From: Fragilaria crotonensis
Taxonomy: Eukaryota > Bacillariophyta > Fragilariophyceae > Fragilariales > Fragilariaceae
DNA length: 64,000 nt
NCBI GenBank assembly: GCA_022925895.1
Contig: JAKSYS010000028.1
Location: forward strand, 62,001-126,000
Direction: 5' to 3'
Within the stretch, counting starts at the first letter, position 1, and each line of letters begins with the position of its first letter. Positions 9,634 to 20,347 of the stretch are shown here, piece by piece. A program made the translations under genes and the position numbers. Under the pieces are notes generated by a model that had not been told where the DNA came from, did no database searches, and worked only from the letters and a program-made list of their open reading frames with translations.

Positions 9634-11220
9634 TTACAGGAACGACCCACAGGTCTTGAATTCAGCTTTTGTCCTTTTCAACTCCTCCAGAAATCTCAGC
9701 CCATAAACATCCGAAGGCTCCAGTGCCATTCCTTCTGCCCACTCATTCCACGCGTTTATGAGCACAAATTGGTCAACCCCACCATCTGTGTAGCAGCAAG
9801 CTTGGTAAAATAGAGTTGCCCGCAGACTCCCTCGGAACTTATCGAGGTGTGCATCTGGTCTAGTATTCTTGGCCATCCAAATAACTGCCTGGTCGAACTC
9901 ACGTCGTGGAGTATTGTCAAAGGATGTAACAACCCCGATAAATTCCTTTCGAGGAGGCTTCACCTTGGTGTCGCGCTTCGTGCACCAAGGAGGAACTCGA
10001 AAGCTTCGTCCTTTTGTCCATTCAAACGCATATGGGTAACTTGTCAATCGGTCAAAGACGACATTGTCTCCTTCCAATTTTTCATCCGACCCCTGGTTAC
10101 GACCCAATGGAAAAAGATCATTGTTGGTTGCGTATTGACCAACAGTGCAGAAAAGTCCGGGGAAGCCGTCTTCTATTGCTAGCTCCTTGAGCCGAGCAAT
10201 GACTAAGTGGACACCAGGAACTGCTTGGAAGACCATGAAGATGGGCTTTCCTTGCACTTTGATGTAATTCTCGTGATGGAAGAATTGCCGCAGCCATTGA
10301 TAGTGGGCAGTAATTCTATCATCGTAGCGATTTGTAGGGAAAAACTGAGTTTGTAACAGTTGATCCACCTTTCCAGATTCACTATCAGTCATATTCTCAC
10401 GCTTTCGATGCCATGTCGACGTCCAGCTCTGCGCAGCCCAATGAAGGCAAAAGGGTAGATTGGGGTGGCCATCCTGCAACATATCCGTCAGTGGCGCATG
10501 CAAGGTCGGTCCAGGGTATCTTTCATCATAAAACCAATAATGATGATATACGAACCCATCGACACCATAATCTCGTGCCAGTTCCCCCTGCATTTTTCGT
10601 ATTGTCACGTTTCTCAAATCATAGTAGCCAAAGGTGCTGGTTGGTCGGATGATGTCGTGTCCCAATCGATTCTTTTCCGGTGCATCCCTAAGACTATTCC
10701 AATCCGTGAATCCTTCACCCCAAAGCCGATCGTTAAGTGGATCCTGATGGAATTGCGGGAAGTAGAGAGCCAGAACTTTGGGAAGCGTCAATGGAGCATT
10801 ATTGTCAGGGTATTGGTACAACTTGCCGTTGTGCTCAATTGCCTCGAACTTCGGCTCCACTGCACGGACGCTCGTAGCTGAGACCGACGTTACCTCCATG
10901 CCGCTGACTTCTGCAATGATTGTCTTGCCTTTTGAATGAGTGGGAGTGCCGTTGGCCCTATAATTTCTGTGTGCATGTCTTTTGGGTGACTGGTGAAACT
11001 CGCTGTTGCTGTCCACCACCTCGACTTTTGATTCCATGGGACGGATGCCTGTTTCTGACATCGGTACCATGCTGCCGTCTGCCATGCCCAGAGCCTGGTC
11101 AATAGGACCAGAGATAGTGACACTTGCACGATAACAAAGAATGAACAAAGACAGCGCAGCAAAAGTGGCAAGGAGAGCCATTGTCGGCATAAGAAGCTGC
11201 ATCCGAAACTTGAACACCAT
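9634..11220 (-). CDS. WbsX/GH99-like glycan enzyme, type II membrane protein
   Basis: A 528-aa protein with a short cytosolic N-terminus, one signal anchor (LLMPTMALLATFAALSLFILCY), a low-complexity stem to about residue 145, and a WbsX-type domain related to endo-mannosidase GH99. Hallmarks are LALYFPQFHQDPLNDRLWG, EGFTDWNSL, YGVDGFVYHHYWFYDERY, LPFCLHWAAQSWTSTW and the near-terminal NAWNEWAEGMALEP. WbsX domains occur in bacterial O-antigen and capsule clusters and in rhamnan synthesis proteins. The anchored eukaryotic form suggests a Golgi role in trimming or building secreted glycans. In the FCLHW.. motif, Ala-Gln replaces the more common Asn-Glu, which could alter catalysis. The gene is intact and intronless. 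Confidence 0.85.
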   Translation of the reverse strand: MVFKFRMQLLMPTMALLATFAALSLFILCYRASVTISGPIDQALGMADGSMVPMSETGIRPMESKVEVVDSNSEFHQSPKRHAHRNYRANGTPTHSKGKTIIAEVSGMEVTSVSATSVRAVEPKFEAIEHNGKLYQYPDNNAPLTLPKVLALYFPQFHQDPLNDRLWGEGFTDWNSLRDAPEKNRLGHDIIRPTSTFGYYDLRNVTIRKMQGELARDYGVDGFVYHHYWFYDERYPGPTLHAPLTDMLQDGHPNLPFCLHWAAQSWTSTWHRKRENMTDSESGKVDQLLQTQFFPTNRYDDRITAHYQWLRQFFHHENYIKVQGKPIFMVFQAVPGVHLVIARLKELAIEDGFPGLFCTVGQYATNNDLFPLGRNQGSDEKLEGDNVVFDRLTSYPYAFEWTKGRSFRVPPWCTKRDTKVKPPRKEFIGVVTSFDNTPRREFDQAVIWMAKNTRPDAHLDKFRGSLRATLFYQACCYTDGGVDQFVLINAWNEWAEGMALEPSDVYGLRFLEELKRTKAEFKTCGSFL

Positions 11221-11931
11221 TTTTCTGATGAAGGATTAGCTTCCAGGTAGCAGTCGAGCAGCAGTGGGAATGTGTCTGTTAACCCGTTGGAGACGATGCA
11301 TCAATGCTCAATGCATCATAGATGGTTGTAAGATTTGAATGTGGGATTGCGATTTGACATGTCATTTGTCCCACGAACATCATACGTAGTCCATGTACCG
11401 CAACGCCTAACAGTGCGAGTACTGCAGCGTATAGTCCGAAGTCGAAACTCTACTGTAGTACTACTACCTGGTAACAGGTTACCAGGTACTGCATCGGGTA
11501 GCACTAAAGTACTCCAGTACTCGAATATCCCTATACGCTTGTGTTGTACGATACGGTCATAACACAGGTTGAGTGTACTGGAGTAGTAGCTGGAATCTCA
11601 AAACACTCCGCACTGGTGTATGCATACAGTGTATACTACTAGTACTTGGTATTCTGATGAGCTTTTATTTGTGTACCAGTACTCCACTGCACAGATACTT
11701 GTACGGTGGTACCAGGTAGTGTATTCTGTATTCTGAGTTCGGATTCCCAGGTGCTATCACATCCTACGCGGAGTTCATACCTCGCGCAGTGTCGACTGTA
11801 CGCTGCACGCTGCACGATGCACGATGCACGACCAAAGCGAAACGCATCAGCGATCGGCAAGCGAAGGGGAGACCTGCTCTACATTTGTGCATTGTCATTG
11901 CCTATCGCATCACTACGCTAAACCTTGAAAC
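11221..11931. promoter_or_regulatory. Divergent intergenic region rich in GTAC palindromes
   Basis: About 710 bp between divergent genes. From 11390 to 11720 it is packed with AGTACT, GGTACC, GTACTAGTAC-like and CTGGTAACAGGTTACCAG palindromes. A series of TGCACGATGCACGATGCACG repeats lies near 11805-11830. No gene is supported. Confidence 0.5.
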
Positions 11932-13508
11932 ATGACCACCGTTTCAGTCAAAGGGAACAATGGCCGCGCAGCGAGAAAACTGTTTGTCAGGCGGCTCACA
12001 ACAATTCTGCTTGTTTTTGCAGTGACTGGCTTTGGTCTTTTTCTTCTTGGTGTTGGTCAAGGAAAGCATGGAAATAGTGTGAATCCTCCTCCTCCTCGAG
12101 AGAGTAAGTGCTTGACGGTGACTTGATTCTAGCGAGTCTAGATCTCGCACCTGATTCTCATGTGTGCCTCGCCCTCGCTTTGGCGACAGGATCAGGCAGA
12201 TCCGCACTGCCGAAAGGAAAATGAAAGTGGAAACAAGGAAGAAGCCGAAAGTCGTTGCCGAGGAAGAAGACCCTTCCGAGGAGGAAGATCTCATGATCGA
12301 ATTGAGCCTTGAAAATCCTGAGGAGAACAAGCCTCTGCTGTCGGGGAAATATCACCTGATAGATCTTGAAGTGGACTATGACGAATTAGACGAAGCTGAA
12401 GATGATTCCTACGCAGGAATCACCGCCGAGTTCTGCATGCTTGACTTCTCGCTCCATAAGAAGGATCCCTCTTCTGGTGAGTCGCGTACGAATATGGAAA
12501 TGACAATTTCCCTTGAACACTGTCTGATCTTTGTCTTTGCTCGTTTTCCGTTCTTAGTACCCATGTTCAGGTTTCTTGTGGAGGCGAGCCCTGGTTGCAA
12601 AGATGGCGTTCATTACAAGGCGGACCTCAAAACCTTTGCGACTCTGGCAAGATTACACGACTCGATGAGCAACTTTGTCAGCGTCTTGGACTTATCGGGC
12701 GTCGTGTTTCATGAGAGTCGCTGCGGAAGCACTCTTGTAGCGAATGCTTTGGCGGCAATGAATCCCGCCCAGAATCGTGTCTACAGTGAATCCGCCCCTC
12801 CGCTAGCAGCGCTCAAGACCATTTGTGGTGAAACTTACAGCCACTGTTCCTCGAGCAAGCTGCACAGATGCTTGCAGATACCGTCTACTTGATGAGTCGC
12901 ACCACGGATCCTGTGGAGTCGCGAGTCTTTTTCAAGATTCAGTCGATTGGAACACGCAACATTGAAGTCTTTCAACACGCCTTCCCGAGCACTCCTTGGA
13001 TATTCGTGTATCGAGATCCCGTCCAGTGATGATGTCGCAGCTTGCAATGGGTCCCAGGTCTGCCAACTGTGTCCGTCCGCGGAAATTTAAGAGTGACGTT
13101 GCGGCGGACCTTGCACACGAGAAAGGAAAACGGATCGTTGATTTGTCGGATGAGGAGTACTGTGCTCTACACTTGGCGACCATTACCGAAGCTGCAGTCG
13201 CAGCCATGCAGCGAGAACCTCATCTTGGAACGCCAGTAAATTATGTGAATCTTCCGGATATTCTATACAAGGACATTATTCCGAACAAGTTCGGGGTCGA
13301 ACTTTCCCAAGAGGAGATCGACAATATCATTCGGGTATCTTCGGTGTACAGTAAGGGCACGGGTAACCGAAAAGGTGAATTCAAGGATGACAGTAAGAGA
13401 AAGGAGAAGTTAGCGACTGCCGAAGTGCGTGCTGCGTCGCACCTCTTCTTGGATGAGTCATACGCTACATTAGAAGGCGGTGGCCTCGCCGGAGCAACAG
13501 CGCGGTAA
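11932..13508 (+). CDS. Sulfotransferase-like P-loop protein, type II membrane, frameshifted
   Basis: Exon 1 (11932-12103) encodes a signal anchor (RRLTTILLVFAVTGFGLFLLG) and ends at a perfect GTAAGT. The next block starts after GGCGACAG (12190). A second intron, 12477-12557 (GTGAGT...TTCTTAG, 81 nt), is in frame. The protein has an acidic stem (DPSEEEDLMIEL), then VVFHESRCGSTLVANALAAM, which matches the PAPS-binding 5'-phosphosulfate loop, and later RVFFKIQSIGTRNIEV and TPWIFVYRDPVQ, which match the 3'-phosphate-binding strand. Three places need a one-base correction: the exon 1/exon 2 phase, about 12843, and about 13027 (GTCCAGTGATGATG, where PVQ meets a stop and MMSQL continues in another frame). 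It is therefore either a decaying copy or contains sequence errors. Sulfation of secreted glycans or proteins in the Golgi is inferred. Confidence 0.65.
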
Positions 13509-13605
13509 TAGGCATGTCTTTGAGTATCTGTTTAAAAAAAACTCACTCATGGAGGAAATATGTTTACACGACATACTAGAGACTACATTCGCTGCATTGC
13601 CCATC

Positions 13606-14293
13606 TTATTCCATCTTCTCCAATAGTTTCACTCGATCCAGAATCTCCTTTTTGCTCGTTTCTTCAATCTCCCCAGCCAGCATGAATTCATCAAGGATCG
13701 AGTACACCTTGTTAAAATTGAAAACAATATCAAGCTCACAAACATTCGAAAAGAAAGAATCCAACAATTCCACAAACAAATGAACAGTCTCCAAGTAACT
13801 CAATTCGTTGTCAGTAATGTCCACCGCAATGGTGAAGAAGAGTCCCGCATATCGTCGGTAAATGAGCTTGTAGGAATTGTATTCAATAAAGTTTGTGTAC
13901 TTCTTGTCGCGGGCTGTCACGAGACGGTGCACTTCGGCCTCAATGCGCGCCTTTTCGGCTTCGGGGGACGAGGTGCTACCGGCTTGTTGCGACGGAGGAG
14001 GCACATACCATTTAGAGAGACGAGTCTTGCCTTGTCGGTTTTGAAGAAGAAAGAAGCGAATCTGCGGAACAATGTTCGAGGGTAGTTGTGAGTTGCGAAG
14101 TAATACAAAACGATAAAAGTCGTCGCGCCAACAATCACTCGGCATGTTGTGCGAGGAACCCACGTACTGAACTCCTACGGTTTTACATAAAAATGCAAGC
14201 GATGCTACTAGGACATTCAACTCAGCTTGTCCCAATGACTCCTGCAATTTACAATTCAAGACACCAGCTTCATTCTGGTAGCTCACTCACCAT
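13606..14293 (-). CDS. AP2S1: AP-2 adaptor complex sigma subunit
   Basis: Small subunit of the clathrin adaptor for endocytosis. Exon 1 contains only the start codon (14293-14291), immediately followed by GTGAGTGAG. After a 229-nt intron ending CCGCAG, exon 2 (14061-13606) begins [19 protein letters not shown], exactly where AP-2 sigma normally continues after Met. The rest matches the family: [58 protein letters not shown] and [10 protein letters not shown]. The predicted length is 152 aa against about 142 in animals; the extra residues are a Ser/Pro insert after SKWYVPPP. The open frame upstream of IRFF is intron sequence. AP-1 sigma is an alternative, but the [15 protein letters not shown] segment fits AP-2 best. 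Confidence 0.9.
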
Positions 14294-15010
14294 GTTAAGA
14301 TTGCTCTACTGTATTGATAAAGCTTCGATGACTTGAATGTACGCACGACGAGCAATGAACTCCAGGACGATTGCGACTGTTGTAAAGTCTTCGAGCCATT
14401 TTGTGCTGCTTGCATCCAAGAGCTATGTCGCTATGTCCAGCGACTACAATGTACCGGTAGACCGAAATGTACTCGACTACGACGTACGGTAGACTTGAGC
14501 GTGTGGCTTTGTGGTTGGTTGGTTGGTTGGTGAAGCACAGACAGATGATGGTATTGCTTACGGTACGTCGTGACAGTACAGTATATCAGTAAAGCCGAAA
14601 TTCCGGTAATGCCTCAAAGAGGTGTGAACACTGTATGATAGCTGTAGTATTCGGTGCACGCAAAACAAGTCCATTGGTACACTATTCTATCATAATTGTG
14701 CTTGTGGACAAGCTGATGAAGCAAAGCTGGGGCTTGGCGCTAAGAATTGAAATCAACAATGATCACGGTGATTGCGTACGTCTAGGCGGAAACCTGCCTC
14801 ATGAATCATGAACTGCCCCGGAGCTCCACAGGTACGAACATGACTTGTCACCCTGAAACTCAACTCTTTTTTCTCATTCAAGGCGTGGCATACGAAACTA
14901 GCAGCGTGCACTCAAGGCTGCGTTGCCAGCCAAAGGTCGAGGATGCTTTTGAGAATCTCGTAACAGTAAAGAAGGAGAGCTCTACCGACGCCAATCATTC
15001 CAAACCTGGA
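14294..15010. other. Intergenic, low-complexity and GTAC-rich
   Basis: About 715 bp. It contains a TTGG microsatellite (14513-14532), several GTAC motifs (14440-14590) and no convincing gene. Short plus-strand frames here are unsupported. Confidence 0.4.
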
Positions 15011-16354
15011 CTAAGCACGCTGTGGTGTTCTATTCTTCGCCGCAGGAAACCGTACTTTCAAGCCACTGACTGGAAACAATCCTGGATTGTAGTGGAGTTT
15101 CAGGTTTTGCCTTTTCTTCAGTTCCCAGTCCATCATGACCAACATTCGACCAAAGGACACCAGCTCTTGGCTCGCCAGAAACGACCAGGACAACGACGTG
15201 GTCCACCACCAAATGCCCACGACGCCACGTTGCGCTCCAATGTGAGCCAATCTTCTGGTTCAGTGTCGTGTAAGGCACCTGCCAGTCCGTATAAAACAAA
15301 CCAATCAGAGGGAATTGTGTAGTCGCCAACTTGCATGTCTTCCTTCACCTGTCGCATTCCAAAGGGACCTGGCGGGTAAGTTTGGAGAATATTGCTAACA
15401 AAGTAGGTATGCACTGCGGATACGCTTTCAAGTCGGCCTTGACTTCGGGTTCCAAGGAAAGCACTTTCCACATAGAAATAGCCGCGCTCGTGGTGGCGTC
15501 TGCACCGACAAACACTGTTGTGAGCATGCGATCGATAATCTCCTCCGTGTCCAGAATGTGTTTATTCTTCTCCATCTTATACAGCAGCTTGCCAATAAGT
15601 GTAACCGGCACTTCTCTGCGGTCTCGTTCGGCAATGTCCACTAGCTCATACAGTATCCGTTTTCTTGCTTTCTTTGCTTTTGCCGCTGTCCGCCAAGGCA
15701 ATATCGCGATCGGATGAGCGATTGAACTTTGTGCCCAAGAACGAATATTCTCCATTAATTCTGGATCCATCGGGAGTGTGCCCATGAACAGTTGCAAGTT
15801 CATGGACAAGAAGAGTGCACGCACCAGCGGGACTGCAGACACAAACTCTTTGACATACGTTCGTTTCAAATCAGTCAAAAAGTTATCCACCGTCAATTCC
15901 ATGGTCGTTTCATGTGTTGCTACCTTGGACGCCGACAAACTGGGTTTCATCCAGCAACAAAATTGGGCATGAGCCCCTGATGATGAGGTGGAACCACAGC
16001 CAACATGGTGTTGTTGTGTTCGTGGCGAAAGACTTGGCTCATTGCACTTTTGTCGGTAACAACTACCGCCGGTTTGCAAAAGAGATTTGTGCGAAAGATA
16101 CATCCATTTTTCTGCGTCATCTTTACTTGATAGGACCCCATTCGTTTCGAATGTAGAAATCCAAATGTGTCATCAAAGAGAAGGGATAGGAATCTTCCAA
16201 CCGGTCGACCCGGAGGCAAGTTTTCTGTGACGGTATCCTTGACTGACAAGAAAAGGCGACTCGAAAATGCTTTTCTCGGCGTGGTCAAGCCAGCGGCCGA
16301 GGCCAGCAACGTCATGGACAGTATCAGCCGAATCATCATAGCGGTTGTATGCAT
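15011..16354 (-). CDS. Cytochrome P450, frameshifted, atypical K-helix
   Basis: Heme-thiolate monooxygenase of unknown substrate. The ATG at 16354 opens a signal sequence (MMIRLILSMTLLASAAGLTTP), so the protein enters the ER or plastid. Recognised parts are LPPGRPVGRFLSLLF (proline-rich hinge); VVPPHHQGLMP (helix C); TVFVGADATTSAAISMW (helix I, with the usual A/G-G-x-D/E-T-T pattern as GADATT); ILQTYPPGPFG (K helix and following strand); WAFGGGPRRCPGR (Cys-ligand loop, a complete FxxGxRxCxG); and LVMMDWEL. Single-base losses break the frame near 15951, 15405-15411 and 15177. The normally invariant Glu-x-x-Arg of the K helix reads Asn-Ile-Leu-Gln. That unusual change plus three breaks allows a pseudogene reading, but the heme loop is perfect. 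Confidence 0.75.
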
Positions 16355-16693
16355 AGTTTCCAGACTTGCAGTGATGGCAGATGGCAGAAATCCGATCACC
16401 ACGATCAACAATTCTGAGAATTTTATTGGTGGCAGGGTCTCAACGTCTCGACTCTCGACATCTCGACAATCCACACTTCATGTACGACAGTATCTGTAAT
16501 CGGTACCTTGTACTGTAGAACTGCAGTACTCCGAGTACTTTAGATCCAGAGTACTGTAGTACCTATGCTGGTCCGGGTCTTCGACAGTGTCAAGATACAC
16601 GGGATCCGACATCCGACTCAAAAACTCCCCAGAACCATGCTACTCGTATGTTTTCGTGCTTTGTTACACAAGATTCACCCTCCCCAGAAAACA
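16355..16693. promoter_or_regulatory. Divergent intergenic region
   Basis: About 340 bp between the P450 start and the next plus-strand start. It has an AGTACTCCGAGTACTTTAG-like GTAC cluster near 16525-16562. An ATG at 16565 in frame with the downstream gene would add 43 residues ahead of its signal peptide and is probably not used. Confidence 0.45.
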
Positions 16694-17344
16694 ATGACGA
16701 TATGGTTACTTCCTCTTCTTCTCCTTCTTGCTGTCGTTCAAGTCAATACCTTTGCTCCGTCGGCGCGTGTACACTCCTCGACCGCAGTCTCCGTGAGTCC
16801 CATTATGGCCGAACTCGAGCAGGTTTGGAGCGACGCTGCCAGGTCCGGAGTTGATGCAGTCCTGACAACTGCTGACTTGGTCAAAGATCGTTCCTTCGAT
16901 TACAAAAGAAGAGCTTTCGATCGTATCCACACCATTTTGGATAAAGGTGACGTGGAACATGAAGCGAAATACGATGCCGACTACCGGGCAGAATTGGCAC
17001 AGGCTGAGGTACGCTTCTTGAAAGCCGTGTCAAAAGCAGAAGAACAGCTTGCACGTTCCATTCAACGAAGCGAGGCAGACTATGATCGATTTCTAAAACA
17101 GGAAAAGCACTGGACTAGTGATGTCGTTCTACGAGCGAAAACTCATTTTATTCAATCGACTGCAGCAGCAGAAGAGCTCTTTCTAATCGCGGTGGAAAAG
17201 GCGGAGCTAGGATTTGAGGAAGCAAAAGTCAAGGCGGATAGTGTCAGAGATCGGCAAATGGAGTATTTTCTAGATTATGGAGAAGACATGCATGACATAA
17301 TGGCATACCTTTCAGTTGATTTCAGCAACTTGATTGCTTTCTGA
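16694..17344 (+). CDS. Predicted plastid coiled-coil protein, function unknown
   Basis: About 216 aa. The start at 16694 is chosen because it begins a strong signal peptide (MTIWLLPLLLLLAVVQ) ending in VNTFAPSARV, very close to the ASAFAP junction that directs diatom preproteins into the plastid. The mature part is almost entirely helical and rich in Ala, Glu, Lys and Asp, with repeated segments of the type AELAQAEVRFLKAVSKAEEQ and AAEELFLIAVEKAELGFEEAK. This suggests a long coiled coil or an apolipoprotein-like amphipathic protein. I do not recognise a family. Membrane-shaping or plastoglobule-type roles would be guesses. No break is seen. Confidence 0.7.
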   Translation: MTIWLLPLLLLLAVVQVNTFAPSARVHSSTAVSVSPIMAELEQVWSDAARSGVDAVLTTADLVKDRSFDYKRRAFDRIHTILDKGDVEHEAKYDADYRAELAQAEVRFLKAVSKAEEQLARSIQRSEADYDRFLKQEKHWTSDVVLRAKTHFIQSTAAAEELFLIAVEKAELGFEEAKVKADSVRDRQMEYFLDYGEDMHDIMAYLSVDFSNLIAF

Positions 17345-17580
17345 AGGCAAAGACGAGTATCGCGGTTGCCACCGGCAATGGACAGCAATAGCAGGAAGCT
17401 GCGCAAGAATGCTCCTTGTTTTGTATCCATGAGATGCACTCCACATTCATGCGAGCAAGTTGGATGCCGACTCTACGACAATCTGGCAGCATAAAGGCGG
17501 TTCAGCGGAGCTCTTAGGAGACCGTTAGGAGTGCATGTATGCATGTAATACAGTTTATTCCTTTATTATCGACCGATTGA

Positions 17581-19704
17581 TTAAAGCGCCAGGAGCAGGC
17601 TCATCAGGAGCGGCTTTGCCAAGCGCTCGTGAGTTGCCTCCGCCCCGGCGTCTTCCAAAAGTTGTTCCTTTTCGGTAACTTTCGCAATAGTAACCAGCAT
17701 TCCAGGAACTCGAGCCATCATAGGGCGATTTTTCGGTTCAGTAGCCAAGCGTTCCAACGCCACAATGGCGGATTCAAAAAAGGCAGTCCACTTTGTTCCC
17801 TCACTATTGGCTCCAACCATCAAAGCGTCAAGGACTGTCTTTTGGCACATTATCTCACGATTTGTATCTTCGTTCGTCAGATGCATAAGCGCACGCATTG
17901 CATTTTCACGATCTTTAAGTGTGTTTTCGGAAGAAACACAGATGTCGCATAGAGTGTCGATGACTCCGGCATGGCGAGCCATGGACGCTCTGTTTTCTGG
18001 TTCTCGCGCCTTAACTCGCAGAACGTGGCTGACACTAGTTGCTGCATTCGACAGCGAAGCAACAACCAAAGCGTCTATCAACGACTTGTAGCATGGCATA
18101 TGGCACGTAATGCCAGAAGAAATCTTTGCCAATGCCATGGCTGCCCTTCCTTGAACGTCGGAATTCTCATCTTTCGACGCGACAACGGCTAGCGCTTCCA
18201 AGAGTCCCTTGTGGTTGCCCATACACTCTGCGGTCTCTTCACAAGCCAGGTTCGTCAAAGCTCCAGCAGCCCGACGTCTGGCCTTAACATTTGCATCCGC
18301 TGACAGCGTCTTCCTCAACGCGTCGAGAACAACTCCATTTGAAAACGTGATGAGACGAAGTCTCACTGAATAACAGAATGCCAAATTCTGCAATCCCGAT
18401 ATCGCAGCCTCTCGCGTCTCAGAAATTGTTTCTGTTACTGCTAGCTTAACCAAGGTTGCGAGCACTCGATCGCTGTTTGCCATTTCAACTTGATTATCAG
18501 GGCACGAAGCCAAATCCATCAGTGTTGAACTGGCACTTTCTTTCACTTTTTCTGTTGCATCAATTACCGCTGTTCGTAAAATACTCTCAGAAATCCATTC
18601 GTTTGCACGAGGAGCGCCTTATTCTCATCGGCATTCGCCAGGTTCGAAATGAGTGACATCCGGACCTCCTTCGCATCAGGGTTTGCCAAGGTCGAGACTC
18701 TAGTCAGCATTTCCACCATACCAGGATGCCTTGCAAGCGACATTCGCAACTTTGGAATTCTGGACCAGTAAAAAAATCTTGGCAATGTCAATATGATGTC
18801 GCTTGCGTACTTCAGTTTTCCTTCCTCAGCTTTAGTGGTCACGCCCAATAACCAAGGAACGATGGATACCTGAATTGCGTCGTAGGCATCAGAAACTTGC
18901 TTCTGGGATGCCCGAAACACCATCTCAAGTGAAGCACACACCATTCTTAATTCGTCATCGCTTTTTGCCAGAGTTAGTGCCATGGAGAGAACATTTGCAG
19001 CGCCAAAGAGCAGTTCAGCGCCGTGGCGAGCGTCATCCCAATGGTCGAACTCATGAACCGCTTGGGTAAGTTTTATGTGCCTTTTGGAATCATTCAAATG
19101 TTTCCTTAGTTCTGTAGCAATTTTGAAACCAAACGATGAGAATGGTATTCAGACAAGCAATTTTGCTAGCATAGGGGTGACACGTTCAATGTGACACCTC
19201 AAAACAAGCAGCTGTTTTCACAAACAAAACGAACTCACCTTCAACCACCCTTTGTATCACCACCACCCTCTCACTGGAAAGCTTGCTAGCAGAACCCTTG
19301 CTGATGGATGGCCTCTTTCCAGGAGAATCATCCCTGAAGGATCGTTCCGATCGAGAGGACCTACCTGGCTGTCGCCTTTCATGAGTGTTCAAATTCGAGT
19401 CTGAGGAGACGGAACCAAGATCGTTGTCGGATTGAACTGAACGTGCATATTGTTTAACTATAAGGGTGTTTCGGTGCGGAGGGGTTTTGCTTGTAGATCT
19501 GTGCTGCGAAAGGGAATATGCTCGTCTGGAACTAGAGGGGCGGGCATCTGATGACAACTGGCGCCCACGCGACTGCACTTGACTAGTCCCTAGCTGTCGC
19601 GAGCTCGATACTTGCTTGCGTAACGAAACTCGTCCATTTGGTGTGCCTTGAGGTTCCATCCTTTGACTCTGTGATCGCCCTCGTTGCTGTATTCCGACTG
19701 GCAT
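17581..19704 (-). CDS. Armadillo-repeat protein with disordered N-terminus, one frameshift
   Basis: Exon 1 (19704-19239) encodes a Ser/Arg/Gln-rich disordered region (RGRSQSQ, SKTPPHRNT). A 127-nt intron (GTGAGT...GCTACAG, phase 1) joins GAA to CTA AGG at 19111. Exon 2 carries helical ARM/HEAT-type repeats such as ISGLQNLAFC, RRRAAGALTNLACEETAE, GRAAMALAKISS and AMRALMHLTNEDTNREIM. One frameshift near 18605 splits exon 2. Adding a base in CTGAGAGT restores GFLESILRTAVIDATEK across the gap. Total is about 660 aa. ARM proteins of this style are numerous in diatoms (recollection, not tested) and act as protein-binding scaffolds; the partner is unknown. Confidence 0.75.
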
Positions 19705-20347
19705 GGTGAAGGAGATGTTTACGTTTGAGGTGCGGTCCTGCTTTCCACTGTGGAATTGTTAAGTGTGTGAAGGTAACGACAAACCAGCGACGAAGAGAGG
19801 TTGGGCATGCAGCTTATGTCATGTTTAAACAGATTGTTACAGATGTCACGAAATAGAAAATATACGTGTTTGTTTACATTTAAAGTAGACATGGCGTTAT
19901 GCCGGGCCTAAAAATGAACTTCAATTACCTAAAAGGTACTTAAAAACGTCGTTCCCGCCAACATCCAACGGTTCGTGACGACAGAAAGACGTCATGTACC
20001 AGGTACTGCAACATCCATGACCACCAACAGTGAAGGCCGAGAAAGCCATCTTATGCCACTCGTTAAGTGATTTCCTTGCGTGACTTAACAACAGAGGGAT
20101 AAGCTGATACTCTGTTTCTTGCTATTTACGTGGTTCGAATGAAGGGTGCTCGAAGCCCTTAACAATATCAGTCGGATTGACTCGTGCTTCCTTTAAACAC
20201 ACAATGTCACCATGTGTTGGAACTCGCTTTGGTAGCTCGGAAGAACGGTCGTTATGTTCCGCTGCTACTGTGCTTTCTCGACGCGTCCGCATAAAAATGA
20301 GGGTTGACTATTATGCCATCACACGCTACTTTGACGACGCACTTCAA
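19705..20347. other. Intergenic, no gene seen
   Basis: About 640 bp between two minus-strand genes. It contains an AT-rich patch near 19850-19900 and a GTACCAGGTACTG motif near 19996. No gene is supported. Confidence 0.4.

Noticed and set aside
12996-13508. A separate gene starting at 12996
   Set aside because: Its sequence is the continuation of the sulfotransferase-like protein after a one-base frame change; the preceding frame stops within a conserved motif.
14801-15322. 173-codon plus-strand frame over the P450 3' end
   Set aside because: Antisense to the heme-loop region, which is clearly coding on the minus strand.
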